From Janthinobacterium sp. PAMC25594 (GTDB lineage: Bacteria > Pseudomonadota > Gammaproteobacteria > Burkholderiales > Burkholderiaceae_D): a stretch of 64,000 nucleotides of DNA. Position numbers and translations under genes: made by a program. Under the pieces are notes generated by a model. The model did not search any database and had not been told where the DNA came from. It saw nothing but the letters and a program-made list of their open reading frames with translations. Location of the stretch: positions 1,860,001-1,924,000 of the forward strand of contig NZ_CP080377.1 of NCBI RefSeq assembly GCF_019443505.1, in the 5' to 3' direction. Positions 1 to 9,239 of this stretch are shown piece by piece; position 1 is the stretch's first letter; each line of letters starts with the position of its first letter.

Positions 1-2
1 CA

Positions 3-86
3 CAGGGAGTAGACCTGAGTTCCTCGGGAGTCTCCAAGAAAGCCGCAATTGCGGATTTAAACAAGCCATATGACGAAAGGAACTGA
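3..86 (+). CDS. Possible 3' end of an unidentified gene cut by the window edge
   Basis: A frame stays open from the first bases of the window to a TGA at 84-86, giving 27 codons that end in DLNKPYDERN. The residues look protein-like (hydrophilic, mixed charge), but this is too short to assign to a family. It lies in the AT-richer left-hand island, just before the XRE regulator. It may equally be chance. Only sequence to the left of this window can decide. Confidence 0.25.
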   Translation, partial: QGVDLSSSGVSKKAAIADLNKPYDERN

Positions 87-248
87 GGAGACGGCATAGC
101 GTTTTGGCTTAAAAAATAGACTATTAGGCAACAAACTGTTTTGTGTTCTGCTGCTATACAAAACCACTATAAGTCGTTGATGTTTAACTACACTGATGTT
201 GCGGATGGGCAAGCTAGCAAATTCGCAAGAATAATAGCCTCAAAGGCT

Positions 249-308
249 GTAGATGTAAAGCGTGTAGACTCAAAGGCTGTGGATTCATGGGCTGTAGACA
301 CAAAAGCT
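249..308. repeat. Four tandem 15-bp iterons upstream of the XRE regulator
   Basis: Four consecutive 15-base units start at 249, 264, 279 and 294. All begin GTRGAY and most end in AAAGCT, AAGGCT or TGGGCT; a partial unit sits at 240-248. They end 24 bases before the preferred ATG of the XRE regulator at 333. If that gene instead starts at 180 (ATG) or 141 (TTG), the units encode four VDxxx pentapeptides. The placement suits an iteron-type operator for the adjacent repressor. That role is inferred. Confidence 0.6.
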
Positions 309-332
309 TCTCTCGGCGACGCTGCTTGCTAT

Positions 333-560
333 ATGTTTAAACCAACTTCCGAAGCAGAATTGCGTGCCATAGTTGCCAAAAATCTCCGAGCCAGTCGAGC
401 ACTTAGGGCTATCTCGCAAGAGGACCTTGCCGCTCTGGCGGGCGTTCATCGTACGTTCGTGAGCCAAGTCGAGCGCGAGTTAAAAAACATTTCAATCGAT
501 AGCTTGCGCAAATTGGCTAACGCGCTGAGCGTTGATGTACATGTGCTTTTACAGCCCTAG
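333..560 (+). CDS. XRE-family helix-turn-helix regulator, 75 aa
   Basis: This is a small DNA-binding protein consisting of little more than one XRE/Cro-C1 HTH domain. Residues ~10-70 show the family pattern: SQEDLAALAGVHRTFVSQVE forms the two helices of the HTH, followed by a KNISIDSLRKLANAL helix. Single-domain proteins of this type include restriction-modification controller (C) proteins and phage-like repressors. The frame is open from 141, but ATG 333 begins right before the domain, and the extra upstream codons would translate a 15-bp repeat array, so 333 is preferred. No convincing ribosome site precedes any of the candidates. The gene lies in AT-richer DNA beside a decayed helicase, which suits a leftover island regulator. 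The target is unknown, perhaps the iterons just upstream. Confidence 0.75.
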   Translation: MFKPTSEAELRAIVAKNLRASRALRAISQEDLAALAGVHRTFVSQVERELKNISIDSLRKLANALSVDVHVLLQP

Positions 561-851
561 CGCACAGTTGATTTTAGGTTCAAGACGTGGAGCGACGCCT
601 ACGAACGCATGTCGTAAAGTTCGTGGCACAGATTCTCGCGGACTTTAAAAAACAGATACGGATTTTTCATCAAGGTAAGGTCCGAGCACAACTGTAAGCG
701 TGCCGCCCTGTGGCGAGCTGCCGACACGGATTTGTTTGGTCAGCAGGATGTTTTTACACCTTCAGCCTTGGCATAGCGACTTGTAGCAGTAGTGACATTC
801 TTTTGTAGTCGCCGCTATATAAGCGGCGCGCCCGCAGCAGTTGAAGGTGCT

Positions 852-1997
852 TTAGCTTCGAGTCGTAGGGGTGATGGTTAGACTTTTTGACCGTACTATT
901 ATCTTTCGCGAGCCCTTGGTTAATGCAACATACAGATTGTTGGCACTCATGCTGTCCGCGTCGTTGATGAACACGTTGTCGGCCTCAATGCCCTTTAGCA
1001 GCAGTGTGCTGCCAACTGCAATGGCTGGAACTGAGGCAACGAAATGTCTTCTGTGTTCGCGGTACTCCGTGACACCAACCAATAGATTGCTTGCTTGGCC
1101 TGTTGTAGCGATGCGGAGGACTTTCAGCGCTGCGTAAAACATAGAAGGCAGGAAAAGGCGAACTCCTTTTTGCGCTTCCAAGCACTCCAGGAAGGCTAGG
1201 ACTGACCGATATGTGAGCGAAGCAGCTAGGTCAATGCCAGCCTGTTCATGGGCGGCGGCCGGAGCTTTATTCTTCCCGTTTTGGATTGAGGCTAAGCGCT
1301 TAAGTAGCGTGGTCGCGCTGACCTTTGTCATAACACTTGAAGCAAAACCCAAAACTATCTCTTGGATTCGGGAGACGGCAGGGGCCTTCCTGCAATGGCT
1401 GCATCAATATCTTCGGCCAACCTCACAAGGCATTTCAATTCGACGGTCTCGACGACAAGTGCACCTGGGAATCCACGTGCCAGCTCCCAACGTCTCAGTT
1501 CACTTGTAGCGTCCCCAACCACAAGGGTGCGCCCGGTCGTCACGGATATGGAGGCCATAGAGTTGGAGTAACTCGCATCTTTGCCTTCATTTTTAATGTG
1601 AGTCAAAGACTCCTTCGATGCAGTCGAGAGGTCAACATTTTTTTGCTGGCGTATCTCTTCGCGAAGTTCGAGCAACCAATAGCCTAGGGGGCCGGTGCCG
1701 ACACGCAGCCATCGCTGAGGTTCCGTAAGCTCGTGGGGTCTGGAACTTTTTTTGTACATCCTCCCAAGTCGGCATCGCTTCGTTGAAAGTGAAAATTTGT
1801 TGTAGTGGGTCGCCCAGGACTGCAACTGGCAGCAACTCAGTAGGACGCGAAACTATGCTGTGTTGGACAACATCACAATCCTGAAACTCATCGACTATAA
1901 CCCTGCCGTAGTTTGCGACTAGAAGCGAGTCGATATGCTGCATCATTCGCATAGCTGGCAAGGCTCTAGATTTTGCTCTGCCTGCCGCGTGAGTGCA
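852..1997 (-). pseudogene. UvrD/Rep-type helicase remnant: N-terminus missing, two frameshifts
   Basis: Three stretches together read as one superfamily 1 helicase. The first (about 1997-1750) has the Walker B-like motif VIVDEFQDCD and the motif III-like VLGDPLQQIF. The second (about 1747-1370, shifted frame) begins TEPQRW. The third (about 1370-852, back in the first frame) ends with the motif V/VI-like GSTLLLKGIEADNVFI and NLYVALTKGSRK. The first shift falls at a run of seven T at 1747-1753, and a compensating shift falls near the C4 run at about 1376-1385. The Walker A region is absent: an in-frame TAG lies at 1998-2000 and island DNA ends soon after. Related helicases accompany OLD-family nucleases in Gabija-like defence pairs, but no partner is present. 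The copy is most likely dead. Bases 561-851 downstream hold no gene I can recognise. Confidence 0.75.
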
Positions 1998-1999
1998 CT

Positions 2000-2254
2000 A
2001 ATTTACGGCGCCAAGCAAATTTATGTTTTTAGGAAGTGCAGATGCTATAAAGCGAAGCGAGCTGAAGAGAATCGGCGTCCCAAAATTGGCTCAAGATTGC
2101 CAGATAAACACAACCAATGAAGGTGCGCATAGGGTAGTGTTGACTGTGGCATGATATGAGACAGACACGGCTCACGAATTTCTAAATGACGGCTTCAGGG
2201 TTTACGAAAGTGAGTGCTACTCGGACATTTACATGCGTAAACCGGGATGCGTCA
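2000..2254. other. Island-chromosome junction region, no intact gene
   Basis: No supported gene lies here. AT-richer DNA gives way to GC-rich DNA at about 2250. Immediately to the right, at 2255, the conserved coding sequence of a FemAB-like protein starts abruptly in mid-domain. This marks the breakpoint where foreign DNA or a deletion removed the 5' part of the chromosomal gene. I see no clear direct repeat within the window to serve as an attachment site, because the other end lies outside. Confidence 0.55.
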
Positions 2255-3145
2255 TATGTGTTCGACTGGGCCTGGGCCGACGCGTATCAGCAGCATGGCC
2301 TGGAATATTACCCGAAACTATTGTCGGCGATCCCGTTTACGCCCGTCAGCGGCACGCGCTTGCTGGCCCGCGATGGCCAGGCGCGCGCGGCCCTGCTGGC
2401 CTTCCTCCAGACGCAGCAGCAAGCCAGCGAGGTGTCGTCCTGCCACATCCTGTTCCCGCCGGAAAGCGAAGCGCGCCAATTGGAAGAAGCCGGCTACCTG
2501 ATGCGTAGTGGCGTGCAATTTCACTGGCTCAATCCCGGCTACACGGATTTCGAGCAATTCCTCGCCACCCTGGAACACAAGAAACGCAAGAATATCCGCG
2601 CCGAGCGGCGCAAGGTACAGGAAGCGGGCGTGACCATGCGCCAGGTACGCGGCGTCGATGCTGTTGATGCCGACTGGAAGCTGTTCCATCGGTGCTACAG
2701 CAATACCTATGCGGAACACCGCTCGTCGCCGTACTTAAGCCTGGACTTCTTCCGGCGCATAGCCGCCAGCATGCCGCAGAACATTTTATTGGTGATCGCC
2801 GAGCGCGAAGGCCGGGCCATCGCCGCCTCGCTGGTGATCTACACGGCCGACACCCTGTATGGCCGCTACTGGGGCGCGCTCGAGCACGTACCCTGTTTGC
2901 ATTTCGAGACGGCCTACTACCAGCCGCTGGAGTTTTGCATCGCCAACGGCATCGCCACCTTCGAAGGGGGCGCCCAGGGCGAGCACAAGATGGCGCGCGG
3001 CTTCCTGCCGCAAAAGACCTGGTCCGCCCACTGGCTGGCGCACCCGGCGTTTGCCGACGCCGTGCAGCGCTTCCTCGAACGCGAACGGGGCGGCATCGAT
3101 GCCTACCTCGATGAATTGAACGAGCACAGCCCGTTTCGCGCATAA
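2186..3145 (+). pseudogene. FemAB-like/GNAT N-acyltransferase (DUF482 family), 5'-truncated
   Basis: From residue 24 on (base 2255) the protein follows the FemAB-like DUF482 family: YVFDWAWADAYQQHG, then YYPKLLSAIPFTPV, HKKRKNIRAERRK, and the end motif FEGGAQGEHKMARGFLP. These proteins carry a GNAT-type fold and are usually about 380-400 residues. Here only some 296 family residues remain, and the first 80 or so are missing. The 23 residues before position 2255 match nothing and come from AT-rich DNA, and the ATG at 2186 has no ribosome site. The gene was therefore probably broken by the island to its left and is likely not expressed as a working enzyme. The 3' end is intact and is followed at once by a terminator. 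Confidence 0.75.
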
Positions 3146-3186
3146 AAAAATGCTCCCGGCCATGGCTGGCGGGGAGCGTTTTTTAA
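3146..3186. terminator. Bidirectional intrinsic terminator between the FemAB-like gene and ppa
   Basis: An inverted repeat (GCTCCC at 3152-3157 pairing with GGGAGC at 3172-3177, with further pairing inside) is flanked by seven A on the left and six T on the right. It can therefore end transcripts from both convergent genes. Confidence 0.8.
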
Positions 3187-3195
3187 CTGGTGCAG

Positions 3196-3738
3196 TTAGG
3201 CTTTTGCGGCATCTGCCTTGTAGGCGGCGACGCCGTTCAGGATTTCTTCCTTGGCCACGTCAGGGCCATACCAGCCGTCGATCTTGACCCATTTGCCTTT
3301 TTCCAGATCTTTGTAGTGCTCAAAGAAATGCTGGATCTGGCGCAAACGCAGTTCGTTCAGATCTTCCGGCTTTTGCCAGTGGCTGTAGATCGACAGGACC
3401 TTGTCGACTGGCACGGCCAGCACTTTCGCGTCTTCGCCCGACTCGTCGGTCATTTTCAGCACGCCGATAGGACGGCAGCGCACGACCACGCCCGGGATCA
3501 GCGGGAACGGGGTGATGACCAGCACGTCAACCGGGTCGCCATCCGGCGACAGGGTGTTCGGCACGTAGCCGTAGTTGCACGGGTAATGCATGGCGGTACC
3601 CATGAAGCGATCAACGAAGATCGCGCCGCTTTCCTTGTCGACTTCGTACTTGATCGGATCGGCATTCATCGGAATTTCGATGACGACGTTGAAATCGTTC
3701 GGCAGGTCGCGGCCGGAAGAGACTTTATTCAAACTCAT
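3196..3738 (-). CDS. ppa: Inorganic pyrophosphatase, 180 aa
   Basis: This soluble cytoplasmic enzyme hydrolyses pyrophosphate to two phosphates and so pulls nucleotide polymerisation and activation reactions forward. The sequence is a typical family I bacterial enzyme along its whole length. It has [21 protein letters not shown], the signature DGDPVDVLV with the metal-binding aspartates, [18 protein letters not shown], and [16 protein letters not shown] near the C-terminus. Length matches the family. The start at 3738 is chosen because MSLNKVSSG aligns with the usual N-terminus and a GAGG ribosome site lies about 8 bases upstream; a start four codons earlier is possible. The gene is monocistronic, convergent with the broken FemAB-like gene, and shares its terminator. 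Confidence 0.97.
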   Translation of the reverse strand: MSLNKVSSGRDLPNDFNVVIEIPMNADPIKYEVDKESGAIFVDRFMGTAMHYPCNYGYVPNTLSPDGDPVDVLVITPFPLIPGVVVRCRPIGVLKMTDESGEDAKVLAVPVDKVLSIYSHWQKPEDLNELRLRQIQHFFEHYKDLEKGKWVKIDGWYGPDVAKEEILNGVAAYKADAAKA

Positions 3739-4362
3739 GGGGTTCCTCATTAGCGGATGGTGTTTTAACCGCGTAATTATAGCGAAGTACAGGCGGCTTG
3801 TGCGATGCAGCAGCGGCCCGCCCGCGTTTTGCGCATCCAGCCAACAACAGTGGCAGGCACGGCCCGCCAGCGCGCGCGGCCTGCCACAGAGAAAATAAAC
3901 AGACCATCGACAACAATAAGTATAAACACTTAAGTAATACTACGACCAGTCCAGAGATAATACCTTGACTACCTGTGTATTTTCATTTCAATATCACCCT
4001 GCAGCAGGCATGGTTATTATAAGACGAATTGTATTTATTGCAGCAGTTTATAACAACAATTTTATTGTCATTCATCCAGCGATGTCTTCGCATAATGACG
4101 CAAGCGCTTCAATATGCTACGCCGAACGTCTACGCAGCCCGGCAATCCACTCTTCCAGCATAATATTTGCGCTTATTTGAAGCATGTATTTGATTCAAAT
4201 AGTGCCCCAGCCAAAAAAGGGCGCGACCAGAAGACAATCATCAATTCTGATAAACTGTCACATTCTGGTGATTCCAAACTTTGTATATTCTGCAATCGAC
4301 GCCTTCCCTGAATTCAATATGACGCATCAACGCGCCACCGATAAATCCTTGCAAAAAGGAAT
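3739..4362. other. Long AT-rich intergenic region between ppa and gcd
   Basis: This 624-base stretch between two divergent genes carries no ORF with family features. It is much more AT-rich than its flanks and must hold the ppa promoter (right end, leftward) and the gcd promoter (left of 4363). A TTGACT hexamer lies at 3965-3970, but no good -10 box follows at the right distance, so I do not call a specific promoter. A small RNA cannot be excluded. Confidence 0.5.
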
Positions 4363-6789
4363 ATGATGATTCCCTCTTTCCGGCCCGGTCCTTTATTAAA
4401 GGTCACCGGCGTTATTTTCATTCTGTTCGGCCTCGCCCTGCTGGGCGGCGGCATCTGGCTGGCCATGCTCGGCGGCTCCTGGTACTACTTGCTGGCCGGC
4501 ATAGGCATGCTGATCGCAGGCGTGCTCGTCTTCAAAGGCAAGCGCAATGCGCAACCATTCATGGCGCTGCTGCTGCTCGCCACCCTCATCTGGTCCGTGA
4601 TTGAAGTGAAATTCGACTGGTGGCAATTGCTGCCGCGCCTCGATATCTGGTTTGCCGCCGCCGTCTGGCTGCTGCTGCCCTTCGTCAGCCGCCGCCTGGC
4701 GCCACCCGCCGCAGCGAAACAGGGGCAAGCGGGCAAGACAGCCCTGTCCGCCGCCGTGGCCCTGACCGTCATCGCCGGCGTCATCGCCCTGTTCCAGGAC
4801 TACCATGACCTGCATGGCGACGTGCCGGCCGAAAACATGGCAGCCACCGCCACTGGCGACCTGGCGCCCGGCGTCGAGCACAATGACTGGTCCGCGTATG
4901 GCCGTTCCGGCTATGGCGACCGCTATGCCCCGGCCGCGCAGATCACGCCCGCGAATATTTCTGGACTGAAAGAAGCCTGGACCTACCACACAGGCGACTT
5001 CAAGGGGCCAAACGACCCGGGCGAGATCGCCAATGAAGTCACGCCGCTGAAGGTCAATGACATGCTGTACCTGTGCACGCCGCACAATATCGTCATCGCC
5101 CTGAATCCCGACACGGGCAAGGAAATCTGGCGCCACGATCCGAAGATCAACCGCGACGCGGCCAGCTACCAGCACATGATCTGCCGTGGCGTCGCCTACT
5201 GGGACGTCAACGCGGGCCGCGCCAAGAACAACCCCGCCCCCGAGGCGGCTGGCATGGAATGCCCGCGCCGCATCCTGGCGCCGACCATGGATGGCACCAT
5301 GATCGCCGTCAACGCCGATACGGGCGAGTCGTGCAAGAGCTTTGGCAACAACGGCGTCGTCAACCTGTATAAAAACATGGCCATGATCAAGCGCGGTTTC
5401 CTGATGCCAACGTCGCCACCGGCCGTGGCGCAAAACGTGGCCGTGATCGCCGCCAGCGTGACGGACAACCATTCGACGGAAGAACCATCGGGCGTGATCC
5501 GCGGCTACGATCCCGTCACGGGCAAGCTGCTGTGGAACTGGGACCCGGCCACGCCGGAAGATACCAAGCCCTTCCCTGAAGGCAAGAACTACACCAACAA
5601 CTCGCCCAACTCGTGGGGCGTGGCCAGCATCGATGAAAAGCTGGGCATGGTCTACATTCCGATGGGCAATGAAACCCCCGACACCTGGGGCGGTAACCGC
5701 AACAAGAACGGCGAGAAATTCAACAGCGCCATCGTCGCGCTGGACCTGGCGACGGGTAAGGTACGCTGGGTCTACCAGACCGTGCACCACGATATCTGGG
5801 ACATGGATATCGGCGGCCAACCTTCGCTGGTCGACATCGACACGCCGAAAGGCAAAGTGCCGTCCGTGGTCGCCACGACAAAACGGGGCGATATCTATGT
5901 GATCGACCGCCGCGATGGCAGCCTGGTCGTGCCGGCGCCGGAAAAGCCTGTGCCAACGAGCAATCCTGCCGCCGGCGACACCCTGTCGCCCACGCAGCCG
6001 TTCTCGGCCCTCACCTTCTTGCCAGAGCGCAATATCAGCGAAGCGGACATGTGGGGCACCACGCCGTTCGACCAGCTCGCTTGCCGCATCATCTTCAAGG
6101 AACGCCGCTATGAAGGCCCGTTCACGCCGCAAACGGCTGGCAAGGGCGCCGTCATCTCGCCCGGCCCGCTCGGTATCTTCGAATGGGGCGGCGCGGCCAT
6201 CGATCCCGTGCGCCAGTTGTTGATCGTCAACCCTGACTACATGGGCTTCCTGGAAAAACTCGTGCCGCGCGCGGAAACGACGGCCAAGGGCGGCACGGGT
6301 GGCGAAATGGGCTTGCAGCCACAGACGGGCGTCCCGTTCGCCGTGGAAATCAAGGCCTTCCTGTCGCCGCTGGGCTTCCCATGCCAGGCACCGCCGTGGG
6401 GCTATGTGGCCGCCGTCGACCTGCGCACCATGAAAAAAGTGTGGATGCACAAGAACGGCACCACGCGCGACAGCGGCCCCGTGCCGATCCCGTTGCCACT
6501 GGGCGTGCCCAGCCTGGGCGGCATGGTCACCACCGGTGGCGGCGTAACCTTCCTCAGCAGCACGCTCGACTACTATATCCGCGGCTACGACGTCAGCAAC
6601 GGTAAAGTCATCTGGAAAGCCCGCCTGCCGGCAGGTGGCCAGGCTACGCCGATGAGCTACGTGTCGAACAAGTCGGGGCGCCAGTTCGTCGTCGTCATGG
6701 CTGGCGGCCACGGTTCGCTGGGTACCAAGATGAGCGACACCCTGATCGCGTATGCCTTGCCCGAAGGCACGGCCATCTCGAAGAAGTAA
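4363..6789 (+). CDS. gcd: Membrane-bound PQQ-dependent glucose dehydrogenase, 808 aa
   Basis: This enzyme oxidises glucose to gluconolactone in the periplasm and passes electrons to ubiquinone, giving direct glucose oxidation and acid-driven phosphate release. About five hydrophobic segments fill residues 1-145, which is the membrane anchor of this family. A quinoprotein beta-propeller follows from about 165 to the end, with family motifs such as WSAYGRSGYGDRYAPAAQI, HHDIWDMDIGGQPSLVDI and TTKRGDIYVIDRRDG, and the closing GGHGSLGTKMSD. Length agrees with the roughly 800-residue E. coli enzyme. The ATG at 4363 follows an AAAAAGGA ribosome site; the next codon is also ATG. No pqq cofactor biosynthesis genes lie in this window, so PQQ must come from elsewhere in the genome or from outside. 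Confidence 0.97.
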   Translation: MMIPSFRPGPLLKVTGVIFILFGLALLGGGIWLAMLGGSWYYLLAGIGMLIAGVLVFKGKRNAQPFMALLLLATLIWSVIEVKFDWWQLLPRLDIWFAAAVWLLLPFVSRRLAPPAAAKQGQAGKTALSAAVALTVIAGVIALFQDYHDLHGDVPAENMAATATGDLAPGVEHNDWSAYGRSGYGDRYAPAAQITPANISGLKEAWTYHTGDFKGPNDPGEIANEVTPLKVNDMLYLCTPHNIVIALNPDTGKEIWRHDPKINRDAASYQHMICRGVAYWDVNAGRAKNNPAPEAAGMECPRRILAPTMDGTMIAVNADTGESCKSFGNNGVVNLYKNMAMIKRGFLMPTSPPAVAQNVAVIAASVTDNHSTEEPSGVIRGYDPVTGKLLWNWDPATPEDTKPFPEGKNYTNNSPNSWGVASIDEKLGMVYIPMGNETPDTWGGNRNKNGEKFNSAIVALDLATGKVRWVYQTVHHDIWDMDIGGQPSLVDIDTPKGKVPSVVATTKRGDIYVIDRRDGSLVVPAPEKPVPTSNPAAGDTLSPTQPFSALTFLPERNISEADMWGTTPFDQLACRIIFKERRYEGPFTPQTAGKGAVISPGPLGIFEWGGAAIDPVRQLLIVNPDYMGFLEKLVPRAETTAKGGTGGEMGLQPQTGVPFAVEIKAFLSPLGFPCQAPPWGYVAAVDLRTMKKVWMHKNGTTRDSGPVPIPLPLGVPSLGGMVTTGGGVTFLSSTLDYYIRGYDVSNGKVIWKARLPAGGQATPMSYVSNKSGRQFVVVMAGGHGSLGTKMSDTLIAYALPEGTAISKK

Positions 6790-6824
6790 AGTAACAGCGC
6801 ACTCTTCCATGGAGTGCGCCCATA

Positions 6825-6860
6825 AAAAAAGCCGTTCAGTCTGCACTGAACGGCTTTTTT
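6825..6860. terminator. Strong bidirectional terminator between gcd and hemY
   Basis: A perfect 10-bp stem (GCCGTTCAGT at 6831-6840 with ACTGAACGGC at 6845-6854) closes a 4-base loop. It is preceded by seven A and followed by six T, so it serves both convergent genes. A second 8-bp inverted repeat without a T tract lies just upstream at 6797-6819. Confidence 0.92.
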
Positions 6861-6877
6861 ACGTCTGATGAAATGGC

Positions 6878-8074
6878 TTACAGGATGGTAGCCAGCGCGC
6901 ACTGCCGGTAATGCGCGGCGGCCTGTTCCGTTTGCTGCAAGGCATCGTGCATCTGTGCCAGCTTCAGGTGGGCGTCGCGCACCATTTGCGGCTCGCTCGC
7001 GTCCGACAAAGCCTGCTCCAGGTGGCGCTGGGCCTTGCCCCACAGTTTTTGCTTGAGGCACAGGGTGCCCAGGGTCAGCGCCAGTTCCGCATCGAGCGGA
7101 CGCTGTTTCATCCATTGCTCGCAATGCTCGATCTGCAGCAGCAGGGCCGGCGTGCCGGCCGGCGCCGCCGCTTCGCGGTAGGCGCGCACGACGCGCTCGT
7201 CCCAGTCGGCGGCCAGCGACTCTTCGCACACGAGGCGCGCTTCGTCGTGCAGGCCGCGCGCATTCAGGGCCGTGGCGGCGCGGCAGGCGATATACGGCTT
7301 GACCCGATCGCTGCTGGGCACGGTGGACCAGACGCGCATCAGCGATTCGGCGTCATGCGAGGGGTCGGACAGCAAATGGTCATAGGCCAGCTCGCGCAGG
7401 CGCGACGACAGGGCCGGATGCAGGGCGCGGTGCTTGTCGAGCGAACGCACGAGGCGCAGCACTTCCGGCCAATTCTTCGCCTGCTGCTCGGCCTTCAGCG
7501 ACCATTGCAGCGCGTGGATGTGGCGCGTGCCGCTGGCATTGAGTTCGCGCACGGCCGCCAGGGCCGCTTCCGGCTGGTGGTCGTCGACCAGCAATTCCGT
7601 CACCGTCATCAAACGGGCCGTTTTCAGGCTGGCATCGCCCTCGACACGGGCCAGCCAGCTGTCGCGGCGCTCGGACTGACGCATGCGGTGGGCGGCGCGC
7701 GCGCCGATCAGCGCGGCCAGGCCGGCATTTTCTTCCAGCTCGGCGGCGCGCAGGGCGGCCTTCTCGGCATGGCCGAAACGGCCTTCGAACAGGGCTTTCA
7801 AGGCTTCGCGCAAGCCCTTGTTGCCATCGCGCTCACGCTTGCGCTGGCGGTAGGCCGCCACTTGCGCCGGCATGCGCACGGTGGCGCGCACGGCGCGCAC
7901 CAGCAGGTACAGCAGCACGAACAGCGCGACCTGCAGCAGCAGGAAGAAGTTCAGCGACAAATCGATGCGGTACGGCGGATAGAACAGCACCACGTTGCCG
8001 GGATTAAAACGGGCCGTCACGGCGATACCGATCGCTGCGGCCATCAGGGCGAGTAACCAGAGAAATAGACGCAT
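6878..8074 (-). CDS. hemY: HemY protein, TPR inner-membrane protein of the heme cluster, 398 aa
   Basis: This is the proteobacterial HemY, not the protoporphyrinogen oxidase of the same name in Bacillus. Two hydrophobic helices occupy residues ~1-20 and ~40-62 (FFLLLQVALFVLLYLLV), followed by a long helical tetratricopeptide-like region with repeats such as AELALTLGTLCLKQKLWGKAQRHLEQAL near the end. The precise biochemical role is not settled; conserved linkage to hemC, hemD and hemX suggests a scaffold for late heme synthesis. It begins four bases after the hemX stop, so it is the last gene of a hemC-hemD-hemX-hemY operon, and it ends at the gcd terminator. Confidence 0.93.
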   Translation of the reverse strand: MRLFLWLLALMAAAIGIAVTARFNPGNVVLFYPPYRIDLSLNFFLLLQVALFVLLYLLVRAVRATVRMPAQVAAYRQRKRERDGNKGLREALKALFEGRFGHAEKAALRAAELEENAGLAALIGARAAHRMRQSERRDSWLARVEGDASLKTARLMTVTELLVDDHQPEAALAAVRELNASGTRHIHALQWSLKAEQQAKNWPEVLRLVRSLDKHRALHPALSSRLRELAYDHLLSDPSHDAESLMRVWSTVPSSDRVKPYIACRAATALNARGLHDEARLVCEESLAADWDERVVRAYREAAAPAGTPALLLQIEHCEQWMKQRPLDAELALTLGTLCLKQKLWGKAQRHLEQALSDASEPQMVRDAHLKLAQMHDALQQTEQAAAHYRQCALATIL

Positions 8075-8078
8075 GGGC

Positions 8079-9239
8079 TCAGGACTTCGCTTTGTAGTTG
8101 CGCACAGCCGTCAGGCTGTCGGACAAGGTTGGCATTTCGATGGCCAGGTTGCTGCCCTGCACCTGGCGCAGCAAGGCTTGCGCCGTCTGCGTGCTCTTGG
8201 CGCGGGTGTCGAAATACTTGGCCAGCGCATCCTGGGCGGCGATCAGGTCATTCCTGAACGCCGTTTCATTGCGCGACAACAAGGCCATGCGGGCATTCAG
8301 CAGGCGCAGCTTGACGTTTTCCCGCAAGAAATACGATTGCGTCGGCGACAGCATCAGCGCTTCCGGCGTATCGACTCGGCGGATGCGGATCAATTGACGC
8401 ACGTCATTCCACATGTCGCCGCTCCAGGTATTGAAGCCGTCGCGCACTGTTTGCAGCAGCGGTTCCGGCGCCGGCGGTCCGACCAGCTTGCCGCTGGCAT
8501 CGCGCACGGGCTTGGCCCCGGCCTTGGCCTTGCCCGGTTTTTCCGGCGCGGCCGGCAAGGCCGGCGTTTCGTCGGACAGCATCGGCAAGGCGTCGATCTG
8601 GGCGATCACGGCATCGAGGCGCAGGGCCACGCCCGTCGAATCGACGCTGGGCAGGGCCTTGAGTTTTTCCATGTCGCGCCCGATGGCGCGGCGGATGGTG
8701 ATGAATTGCGGCTTGTCGGAACGCGACAGGCTGCGGTCCGCGTTTTGCAGAGCGATCAACGCGCCGGGCACGTTGCCGGCCAGTTGCAGCTGCTGGCTGG
8801 CCGTCGACAGCACTTGCTCGATTTCCGTCAGCGCCCACTCGTCGCGGTTCTTCGACAAGTCGTTGTACAGTTGTTCCAGCGCAAGCTGCTGGCTTTGTGT
8901 TTCGCTCTGGCGGTTTTCCAGCGCGCCCACCTTGATTTGCAGCTCTTTCGTGCCTTCTTGCACGTTGCGCGCCAGCACACCCGTTTCGGCGTTGCTGACA
9001 TCGCCCTTTTGCAGGCGCTTGGCCACTTCTTCGCGCAGGTTGCGGATCTGCTTGCTGGTCGACCAGCTTTGCGCCGCCAGCAGCACGGCCAGCACGATGA
9101 CGGCGATGCTCATGGGCTTTTGCAGCTGTTCCAGCAGGGTCGGCGCGCGGCCGGCAGGTTGGTCGGCCGCCTGCGGCGCCGTCTTCACGGTGCTGCCAGG
9201 CGTTGCATTCGGTTCGGAGAGTGTAGGCATTTCGTTCAT
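8079..9239 (-). CDS. hemX: HemX, membrane-anchored protein of the heme cluster, 386 aa
   Basis: This protein is often labelled uroporphyrinogen-III C-methyltransferase, but the sequence shows the HemX architecture rather than a SAM-methyltransferase fold. It has a short Pro/Thr-rich cytoplasmic N-terminus, one transmembrane segment at residues ~46-62 (AVIVLAVLLAAQSW), a coiled-coil-like stretch to about 130, and a helical periplasmic domain with RLWNDVRQL-type motifs (here DMWNDVRQLIRIRRVD). The methylase activity is therefore doubtful. The start ATG overlaps the hemD stop (ATGA), which indicates translational coupling within the operon. Confidence 0.92.
   Translation of the reverse strand: MNEMPTLSEPNATPGSTVKTAPQAADQPAGRAPTLLEQLQKPMSIAVIVLAVLLAAQSWSTSKQIRNLREEVAKRLQKGDVSNAETGVLARNVQEGTKELQIKVGALENRQSETQSQQLALEQLYNDLSKNRDEWALTEIEQVLSTASQQLQLAGNVPGALIALQNADRSLSRSDKPQFITIRRAIGRDMEKLKALPSVDSTGVALRLDAVIAQIDALPMLSDETPALPAAPEKPGKAKAGAKPVRDASGKLVGPPAPEPLLQTVRDGFNTWSGDMWNDVRQLIRIRRVDTPEALMLSPTQSYFLRENVKLRLLNARMALLSRNETAFRNDLIAAQDALAKYFDTRAKSTQTAQALLRQVQGSNLAIEMPTLSDSLTAVRNYKAKS

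Noticed and set aside
249..308. Tandem repeat considered as a CRISPR array
   Set aside because: Units are contiguous with no spacers and only 15 bases long.
1935..2120. 61-codon plus-strand open frame at the island edge
   Set aside because: No ribosome site or family features; it partly overlaps the helicase remnant on the other strand.
4396..6846. 816-codon open frame antisense to gcd
   Set aside because: It mirrors gcd codon bias in a GC-rich genome, is His/Gly/Asp/Arg-rich without motifs and has no ribosome site; the opposite strand is a clear quinoprotein.
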